The notes below the pieces were generated by a model, which saw nothing but the letters and a program-made list of their open reading frames with translations, searched no databases and was not told the origin of the DNA. Positions 1-4,299 of a DNA stretch of 7,338 nt are shown here, in pieces (position 1 is the stretch's first letter; each line of letters opens with the position of its first letter). The stretch comes from Terriglobia bacterium (GTDB lineage Bacteria > Acidobacteriota > Terriglobia > UBA7540), in the NCBI GenBank assembly GCA_030042795.1, contig JASHYZ010000271.1:1-7338 (forward strand), read 5' to 3'. The position numbers were made by a program, and so were the translations under genes.

Positions 1-27
1 ATCTCGCTCTGAAACTAAAGGAACTAC

Positions 28-64
28 GAGATTCCTCGTCGCCAGCGGCTCCTCGGAATGACAG
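28..64. repeat. dispersed palindromic repeat (Acidobacteria-like)
   Basis: Read on the minus strand this begins CTGTCATTCCGAGGAGC and ends GACGAGGAATCTC. From memory I recognise this as a repeat scattered between genes in many Acidobacteriota genomes. The outer arms ATTCC (31-35) and GGAAT (55-59) pair, and GCC (41-43) pairs with GGC (47-49), giving an imperfect hairpin. The next bases (71-90, a 'gggtttttcaacaacctg' string) resemble another common intergenic string. Only one copy is present here, so calling it a repeat depends on recall, not on the window itself. Confidence 0.5.
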
Positions 65-126
65 TCGGGACGGGTTTTTCAACAACCTGCTAGAGCTATT
101 TGTTTGGGGTCCTGTAGTGCTGTGTT

Positions 127-204
127 CTCTGTGGCCAAAAGCCTTCAACGCTGAAGCCACAGAGCCTCTGTGAACTCCGCGTTAGAGGCTTCTAGGCACA
201 GAGG
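127..204. repeat. cluster of interlocking CTCTGTG/CACAGAG hairpins
   Basis: CTCTGTGG (127-134) pairs perfectly with CCACAGAG (157-164), and CTTCA (143-147) with TGAAG (152-156) lies inside it. The right arm also forms a separate perfect stem, CACAGAG (158-164) with CTCTGTG (166-172) around a single C. CCTCTGTG (165-172) pairs in turn with CACAGAGG (197-204). The arms can therefore pair in mutually exclusive ways. The string resembles 'tctctgtgg...cctctgtg' intergenic repeats that I recall from environmental genomes. It lies downstream of the prepilin peptidase gene and may help end that transcript. Confidence 0.5.
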
Positions 205-227
205 GCGCCGAGGCCTTCGGTTTGGTT

Positions 228-242
228 GCGGCCCAAGGCCGC
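228..242 (-). terminator. GC-rich hairpin after prepilin peptidase stop codon
   Basis: GCGGCC (228-233) and GGCCGC (237-242) form a perfect 6-bp stem with a 3-base loop, starting 6 bases after the stop codon of the minus-strand peptidase gene. Position and stability fit a transcript end. There is no T-tract after it on the minus strand (AACCAAACC follows), so it is not a classic intrinsic terminator. It may only be a 3'-end stabilising stem. Confidence 0.35.
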
Positions 243-248
243 GTCGTG

Positions 249-800
249 TTAGAACACTCTGATTGCGGTCACCGTGCAAAAGAACAGAACCATCGCGAGG
301 GCTGCCGCCACGCCGAACGGCACCTTCAAGAGTTTGGGATTGTCCAGGGTGATGCCCTCCGCGGAGCTGATGTGAAAGGTAGAGTAAGCAACGATCAAAA
401 TCCAAAGATTCATCAATGTTTCGCGCACGCGCCTTTTGCGGATCAATTCGGCAATAGCCATGACGCCTGAAATGAAAACCGTGCCCAAGAGAACCACAAT
501 GACTCTTTGTGGCCCCAGAAAGGCCCCCAAAGATCCCATGAGTTTCCAATCACCAGCTCCCAAGCCCCGAGCCATCACGAAGGGCAACAAGACGCCCAGC
601 GCAAGCCCCGCTCCTTCCAGAGCGGCTTTGGCTCCTGGCCAACCCCAGCCCAAGGTATTTACCGTCAACCCTACGAGCAGGGCGGGAATGGTTAGCCAGT
701 TGGGAATGCGCCGCGAGCGCCAGTCGAGCCATCCAGCCCAGCACGCTAGGCCCAGCGCGCCGGTCGACGCTGCTATTTCCAGACTCGTGGCGGCTTCCAT
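249..800 (-). CDS. cpaA: A24-family prepilin peptidase (TadV/CpaA type)
   Basis: Integral-membrane aspartyl protease that removes the leader from Flp/type IVb prepilins at the cytoplasmic face of the inner membrane. With the start chosen here the protein has 183 residues, a usual length for the short TadV/CpaA group, which lacks the N-methylation domain of PilD. The two family aspartates are visible: D26 in the DWRSRRIPN segment and D84 in the GAGD motif (residues 81-84, followed by WKLMGSLGAFLG). Hydrophobic segments lie near residues 10-25, 36-50, 60-78, 96-119, 130-145 and 160-180. KVPFGVAAALA near the C-terminus matches the family ending. I prefer the ATG at 800 over the longer frame from 875, because AAGGA sits 3 bases before it and the extra 25 residues are polar and unlike the family. 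The Flp prepilin gene lies upstream on the same strand, which fits an enzyme-substrate pair. No other Tad gene is visible. Confidence 0.88.
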   Translation of the reverse strand: MEAATSLEIAASTGALGLACWAGWLDWRSRRIPNWLTIPALLVGLTVNTLGWGWPGAKAALEGAGLALGVLLPFVMARGLGAGDWKLMGSLGAFLGPQRVIVVLLGTVFISGVMAIAELIRKRRVRETLMNLWILIVAYSTFHISSAEGITLDNPKLLKVPFGVAAALAMVLFFCTVTAIRVF

Positions 801-1102
801 TTGTCCTTGAAACTCTTTTCTACGCGCACACGAGTTAAACCCTGCCCTTCGGGTTGGAACCTTGGTGGTCGACAAAATTCCATGCGGGTGGTTGCTGCGC
901 TTCTCAACAGCCCCTACTCTGGCTCAATACCCAGGCCGCAGAGCTGTTGAACGCCGTGCCGAGACCACTCGCAAGCTCACTGATCGAAACCATCTCACCG
1001 GCGGCTCGCGAGACGAGCTCCGTCGCCAGCCGGAAGGGGCAGCAGCGTCTGTTGAGAAGCACGTGGCTTGCCTCATCCCCGACCAGAGTGAAAATCTGAC
1101 GA
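801..1102. other. 302-bp gap between flp and prepilin peptidase gene
   Basis: No confident gene is present. The stretch contains a perfect 12-bp inverted repeat, GCTTCTCAACAG at 899-910 and its complement at 1049-1060, bounding a 162-bp segment. It also has a weak 5-bp dyad near the peptidase start (AACCC 838-842, GGGTT 851-855). No T-tract terminator was seen after flp, so read-through from flp into the peptidase gene is possible. Confidence 0.5.
904..1062 (-). other. weak open frame in the gap, possible decayed pilin-like remnant
   Basis: A 52-codon frame opens with GTG at 1062 and ends with TGA at 904. It has coding-like GC-rich third positions but no convincing ribosome site. Its segment ELASGLGTAFNSSA resembles KLASAISTVFGSAS from the C-terminal half of the adjacent Flp pilin. 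The prepilin cleavage motif (G followed by Glu-Tyr at +5/+6) is absent. It could be a decayed second flp copy, a tiny real gene, or chance. The frame starts and ends inside the 12-bp inverted repeat, which argues for caution. Confidence 0.15.
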
Positions 1103-1276
1103 TTAGCTGGTGGCAGTTAGTTGAGTTGAGGCGCTGCCAAAAACCGTGCTGATGGCGCTCGCCAGTTTTTGCATTGACGCAATAGCTGCCAGTGCCACGA
1201 GAACCAGCAGTAAGCCGTATTCCGTAAGGTCTTGGCCTTCCTCTTCGTGCCACAAACGTTTGATAAGATTTTTCAT
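1103..1276 (-). CDS. flp: Flp/Fap family type IVb prepilin
   Basis: Major-subunit type pilin of Flp/Tad pili, made as a short prepilin, cleaved in the inner membrane and polymerised into a fibre used for surface attachment. The 57-residue product has a positively charged 14-residue leader (MKNLIKRLWHEEEG), the cleavage glycine G14, then QDLTEY. Glu at +5 and Tyr at +6 are the diagnostic Flp signature. The hydrophobic stretch GLLLVLVALAAIASM and a short polar tail follow, and the total length is typical of the family. The ATG at 1276 is preceded on the minus strand by AAGGA (1282-1286) with 5-base spacing, a good ribosome site. The next gene on this strand, 302 bp away, is the TadV/CpaA-type peptidase expected to process it. 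No secretin, ATPase or TadB/C gene is in view, so this is either the edge of a Tad locus or an orphan pair whose assembly genes lie elsewhere. Confidence 0.88.
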   Translation of the reverse strand: MKNLIKRLWHEEEGQDLTEYGLLLVLVALAAIASMQKLASAISTVFGSASTQLTATS

Positions 1277-1341
1277 CGGTTTCCTTCCCCCCTATTGATC
1301 TACGGGCGCGCCGCGCCACGTTACAGCTTCGTGTCAATTTA

Positions 1342-1357
1342 GGCAGGTGATCTGCCA
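1342..1357 (-). promoter_or_regulatory. candidate sigma-54 promoter (-24/-12) for flp
   Basis: On the minus strand TGGCAGATCACCTGCC carries GG and GC with exactly the 10-base separation of the RpoN consensus (TGGCAC-N5-TTGC). Core GG, CA and TGC match; C6, G7 and the first T of TTGC do not. Transcription would start near 1331, leaving a 5' leader of about 55 bases with the strong ribosome site of flp at its end. Sigma-54 control of pilin genes is well known. The nearest sigma-70-like hexamer (TTGACA on the minus strand, plus positions 1332-1337) has no AT-rich -10 at the right distance. The site overlaps the dyad GGCAG/CTGCC (1342-1346, 1352-1356). Confidence 0.4.
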
Positions 1358-1438
1358 AACAAGTCGAGCCGCGCAGGCTTCATGTTTAAGCATGAGAGCG
1401 AATGAGTTAGGCAAACGAGTCGTCAGAGTTGTGCGGTT

Positions 1439-1459
1439 GGTATATACCCGGCGCCGGGT
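1439..1459. promoter_or_regulatory. two overlapping perfect palindromes, possible activator site
   Basis: GGTATATACC (1439-1448) and ACCCGGCGCCGGGT (1446-1459) are both perfect palindromes sharing three bases. They lie about 82-102 bp upstream of the candidate -24 element of flp, a common distance for sigma-54 activator binding. No regulator gene is adjacent, so the binding protein is unknown. They could instead be unrelated dyads. Confidence 0.3.
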
Positions 1460-1479
1460 CGGGCGTCACCTTTTGTAGA

Positions 1480-1505
1480 CGGGTTAGCTGCTGGCGGCTA
1501 GCCCG
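1480..1505. other. 9-bp stem-loop in intergenic region
   Basis: CGGGTTAGC (1480-1488) pairs with GCTAGCCCG (1497-1505) with one G-T pair and an 8-base loop. It has no T-tract and no recognised riboswitch core. A second imperfect dyad follows: GTTCACACC (1540-1548) with GGTGTGACC (1572-1580). Confidence 0.35.
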
Positions 1506-1894
1506 CCGATGACTGGCTTAGATCTTAAGGGGATAGATCGTTCACACCCGCCCAGCCTGCGTGAAGCGCGCGGTGTGACCTTGGGGGAGCCCGCAGTTTG
1601 AAATTTTCGCGTCAAAGCACTAAAACTCGGCTTAAATAGCTGAAAACAAAGCTAAAAGCATCCCCGAGTTCGTATCCCTCGAAAGTTCTCAAAATTGACG
1701 CCTTTTTCTTGGTAAGTCACTATATTTAAATGAGATACCGTCTGCGAGTTCGTTTTGAGTCTTCTCTCCCAACAAGCGAGCATTCAACTACGTGCTCTGG
1801 ATCAGGGTAGCGCCGGCCTGCAAGGGCATCTGCCGAAATCAGCTTGCTGTCCATTCCTCGGACAGCCCGCCACCTCGCCTAGTGCTAGAGACGG
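1506..1894. other. intergenic stretch with nested dyads, no gene recognised
   Basis: No open frame has both a ribosome site and recognisable content. GCGTCAA (1609-1615) is the complement of TTGACGC (1695-1701), and inside that pair AACTCGG (1624-1630) is the complement of CCGAGTT (1664-1670), with AGCT boxes near 1638 and 1650. TTGACG at 1695-1700 followed by CACTATATT near 1718-1726 could be a weak rightward promoter. Further right GCTGTCC (1846-1852) and GGACAGC (1860-1866) form a perfect 7-bp stem with a 7-base loop. A small structured RNA is possible but unproven. Confidence 0.35.
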
Positions 1895-2036
1895 CTAAAG
1901 AGTCTGTGTGAGAACTCGCGTGTCTGTCCGAGGTCTACCCCACTTCTGCGGGGAGCCACATCCTTGTAAACCCGTGGATTCCTGCTTTCGCGGGAATGGC
2001 CAAATCCGAACAGGTAAGTTCACACAGACTCTAAAG
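1895..2036. mobile_element. MITE-like element with 6-bp flanking duplication
   Basis: The element proper spans 1901-2030 (130 bp). Its left end AGTCTGTGTGAGAACT (1901-1916) is matched in inverted orientation by AGTTCACACAGACT (2017-2030). The two share AGTCTGTGTGA and then ACT after a 2-base gap. The direct repeat CTAAAG lies exactly outside both ends (1895-1900 and 2031-2036), as expected for a target duplication. Inside are CCCC/GGGG arms (1938-1941, 1950-1953) around an 8-base loop, and an ATTCCTGC/GCGGGAAT hairpin (1978-1997) that recurs in the gene at 2221-4188. No transposase is encoded, so movement would need an enzyme from elsewhere. The element lies about 190 bp upstream of that gene and may affect its transcription. 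Confidence 0.65.
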
Positions 2037-2050
2037 CCCAAAGCTATGTT

Positions 2051-2082
2051 AATATTACAGTTATGACTGTATCGTCAATATT
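2051..2082. promoter_or_regulatory. AT-rich dyad upstream of GT-C-like gene
   Basis: ACAGT (2057-2061) and ACTGT (2066-2070) form a perfect stem with loop TATG, framed by two copies of the palindrome AATATT (2051-2056 and 2077-2082). It stands out as AT-rich in a GC-rich setting, about 140 bp before the plus-strand gene. It could be an operator or promoter region. On the minus strand TTGACG (plus 2073-2078) and TATTAA (plus 2049-2054) are 18 bases apart, a weak leftward sigma-70-like pair. The function is unknown. Confidence 0.25.
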
Positions 2083-2220
2083 CCACCGCTAATCGGATAC
2101 CTGGTAAGATAAACGCGCTGCCATAAACTCAAATTGCACCACTACCTTGTTTAATTTTTACTGGTCTTCCGCGAGTCAGGCTCTCTTGGCTGTTCGCGTG
2201 CACTCATTCGTTCCGATCAC

Positions 2221-4188
2221 ATGCTATGGATTGAGTCGGGCTTGGTTCTTGTGGCCCTCAGCGCAGCTTTCCTGTTCCCGACCGCCGGAACGCGGGCGTT
2301 TGAGGGGTGCGAACGCCGCTTTCGTTCACTCGCTGAGCGCCGGCATCTGGCGGTGGTGTTGTGCGGCGTTGCGGCCTTGGCAGCACGCGCCGCTGTTCTG
2401 CCTGTCAGGCCGATTCCCACCCCTGGAGTCTGCGATGAGTACGGCTACCTGCTGATGGCGGATACGTTTGCCCACGGCAGGCTGACGAACCCGACCCATC
2501 CCATGTGGGTATTCTTCGAGAGCTTCCACATCATCCAGCGGCCAACCTACACGGGGATGTACTACCCGGCTCAAGGGTTGATTATGGCGCTCGGCCAAGT
2601 GATTGCCGGGCATCCTTTCTGGGGCGTGTGGCTAAGCGCGGGACTCATGTGCGCTGCTCTTTGCTGGATGTTGCAGGGCTGGCTGCCTCCCGCCTGGGCG
2701 CTACTAGGAGGCCTGCTGGCGGTGATTCGGTTGTGCACCTTCAGCTACTGGGCGGATAGCTATTGGGGAGGCGCCATAGCGGCCACCGGCGGAGCCCTCG
2801 TGCTTGGAGCGTTACCGCGAATCAAACGCCATCAACGCGTGCGCGACGCTTTGTGGATGGGACTGGGCCTGACCCTCATCGCTAACAGCCGTCCTTATGA
2901 AGGCGTGTTCTTCAGTGTGCCCGTGGCGGCTGCACTGCTGGCGTGGATGCTGAAAGGTGCGTCTACTTCCTTCGGTGTCACCCCGATTCCATCCAGCGAT
3001 TCAAAAAGGGTGGAGCTTCCAAGTCTGCGTGAAACCTCTTCTTTGCCGCCCGCTGGGCAATGGCCCCCTGATTCCGCGGGGGTGACGTCGTTCGATTTAC
3101 GAGGGCTACTCCGGCGCAGTAGTCATTCCCGGGCAAGACGTCGTCATTCCCGCGAAAGCGGGAATCCACGAACCTCGACAGAAGCCGCGCCCTTTTCCAA
3201 TCCTGGCCAGAAGCACCGGCGTATCATGCGGCGTGTCGTAACTCCGATTCTCCTCGTCATGGCGGCGACCGCATGCGCCATGGCTTACTATTTTTGGCGC
3301 ACCACCGGCAGCCCCTTCAACACGCCGTATTTGGTGAACTTCCACACCTACAGTCCGGTGCCCTATTTCCCCTGGCAGTCGCTGAAACCCGTGCCGGTGT
3401 ATCACCATGCGGTGATGAAGGACTTCTATATGGAGGTCTTGCTAGACCGGTACCAGATGTCACAGTCGCCCGCCGGCCTTATCACCATCGCGCTCGTTGT
3501 CTTGCTTGAGATTTGGACGTTCTATTTGGCTCCGGTCTTCACTCTTCCACTCGTTGCCGCGGCGGCTACAGTTGTCTTGCCCTATGGATTCTCATGGCGG
3601 GCCCTCGGTCCAACCGTACGTTTTCACCTACTGGTTTGCGGCACGGTGATCGCGGGGTCCATGCTGGTGCTATGGTTCGCTCCACACTACGCGGCAGCGA
3701 TGACAGCTTCCATCTATGTCATAGTCCTGTGCGCCATGCGCCGCACGCGGACTCTGGTGTGGCGCGGCAGGCCGGTGGGCGTCTTTCTAACCAGCGCTGT
3801 GCCTCTCGTCTGCGTTGTCCTCGTTCTGCTGCGAGCAGCCGCGGTTCCGCTCCACTTGCCGGCGCCTTCTCAGTGGCCTGTGGCGGGCCCACCAACGTGG
3901 GACGGGCTTGGGCCGCCCAACCTCGCGCGGGCGAAAGCCCTGGCCGAACTGGAGCGCGTTCCCGGCCGCCATCTCGTGATCGTTCGTTACAAGCCTGGCC
4001 ACGCACCGTATAAGGAATGGGTTTACAACCGAGCCGACATCGATGGGGCAAAGGTGGTTTGGGCGCACGACATGGGGCCGGCGCGGGACGCCGAGCTGAT
4101 CAAGTATTTCAAGGACCGGCGTGTTTGGCTGGCTGAACCGGATGACATCCTGCCGAGGCTGTCGCCGTATCCTGTCACGGACCGCTGA
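2221..4188 (+). CDS. multi-pass membrane protein, GT-C/GT39-like glycosyltransferase candidate
   Basis: A 655-residue inner-membrane protein with about 12 hydrophobic segments (roughly 5-20, 42-60, 115-130, 135-151, 156-172, 183-198, 212-245, 340-356, 420-455, 468-505, 519-540) and a soluble C-terminal part (about 560-655). The first large loop after the second segment carries an acidic pair, D72-E73 in CDEYGYLL, then a Trp/Tyr-rich stretch to YYPAQG. This matches the layout of lipid-linked-sugar transferases of the GT39/PMT_2 type, where an acidic pair in this loop is catalytic. RPYEG at 224-228 is another distinctive motif. Donor and acceptor are unknown. The C-terminal half is clearly paralogous to the truncated gene at the right edge. 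Residues about 247-337 form a polar, Ser/Arg/Pro-rich linker encoded by palindromic repeat DNA inserted in frame. The ATG at 2221 has no clear ribosome site; the frame stays open up to 2155 without another ATG, GTG or TTG, so the start is uncertain. Confidence 0.7.
   Translation: MLWIESGLVLVALSAAFLFPTAGTRAFEGCERRFRSLAERRHLAVVLCGVAALAARAAVLPVRPIPTPGVCDEYGYLLMADTFAHGRLTNPTHPMWVFFESFHIIQRPTYTGMYYPAQGLIMALGQVIAGHPFWGVWLSAGLMCAALCWMLQGWLPPAWALLGGLLAVIRLCTFSYWADSYWGGAIAATGGALVLGALPRIKRHQRVRDALWMGLGLTLIANSRPYEGVFFSVPVAAALLAWMLKGASTSFGVTPIPSSDSKRVELPSLRETSSLPPAGQWPPDSAGVTSFDLRGLLRRSSHSRARRRHSRESGNPRTSTEAAPFSNPGQKHRRIMRRVVTPILLVMAATACAMAYYFWRTTGSPFNTPYLVNFHTYSPVPYFPWQSLKPVPVYHHAVMKDFYMEVLLDRYQMSQSPAGLITIALVVLLEIWTFYLAPVFTLPLVAAAATVVLPYGFSWRALGPTVRFHLLVCGTVIAGSMLVLWFAPHYAAAMTASIYVIVLCAMRRTRTLVWRGRPVGVFLTSAVPLVCVVLVLLRAAAVPLHLPAPSQWPVAGPPTWDGLGPPNLARAKALAELERVPGRHLVIVRYKPGHAPYKEWVYNRADIDGAKVVWAHDMGPARDAELIKYFKDRRVWLAEPDDILPRLSPYPVTDR
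2977..3170. repeat. palindromic repeat island inside coding sequence
   Basis: GTCACCCC (2977-2984) and GGGGTGAC (3079-3086) are perfect inverted copies. CCCCC (3064-3068) pairs with GGGGG (3078-3082). ATTCCCGC (3146-3153) and GCGGGAAT (3158-3165) form a perfect 8-bp stem with a GAAA loop. GTCATTCCCG occurs at 3122-3131 and again at 3143-3152, a 21-bp (7-codon) spacing. Segment 3143-3170 in reverse complement matches 1973-2000 at 26 of 28 bases. The whole island is read through in frame and gives a peptide containing HSRESGNP, a translation I associate with this repeat elsewhere. Confidence 0.7.
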
Positions 4189-4299
4189 GAAGCGTTGGCT
4201 TATATCGGATAAGGCTCTTCTTCGCGTTCCTCCGCGTCGCCCTAAGTGCGAAGCGAACAAAACTGCGCCATCAGGCGTAAAGCGAGAGAGCCGACTCGC
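4189..4299. other. convergent intergenic spacer with weak dyads
   Basis: This 111-bp spacer lies between two converging genes. CTTCGC (4220-4225) and GCGAAG (4248-4253) are inverted copies around a 'gttcctccgcgtcgcc' string that resembles a common intergenic repeat. AGCGAG (4281-4286) and CTCGCT (4295-4300) form a 6-bp stem that just touches the minus-strand stop codon. There are no T-tracts on either side, so a bidirectional terminator is possible but not clear. Confidence 0.3.

Noticed and set aside
436..810. 124-codon plus-strand frame
   Set aside because: It is antisense to the prepilin peptidase, is Pro/Ala/Arg-rich and has no ribosome site or domain.
801..875. 25-residue N-terminal extension of the prepilin peptidase
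   Set aside because: It is polar and charged, not conserved in the family as I know it, and the internal ATG at 800 has a ribosome site directly before it.
924..1358. 144-codon minus-strand frame overlapping flp
   Set aside because: It is Arg/Ser-rich with no recognisable domain and overlaps the well-supported Flp pilin in another frame. It is a shadow.
1439..1505. Possible c-di-GMP or other known riboswitch
   Set aside because: GC-rich stems are present, but I could not find the conserved core of any riboswitch class on either strand.
1731..1811. 26-codon plus-strand frame starting ATGAGATACCG
   Set aside because: It has no ribosome site and no recognisable content, and lies in a dyad-rich non-coding stretch.
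2959..3220. Reading the first GT-C-like gene as a pseudogene broken by the repeat
   Set aside because: The frame is maintained through the island and conserved membrane segments and the C-terminal domain follow in the same frame.
3513..4013. 166-codon plus-strand frame
   Set aside because: It lies in another frame of the GT-C-like gene, which has continuous homology to the paralogue through this region.
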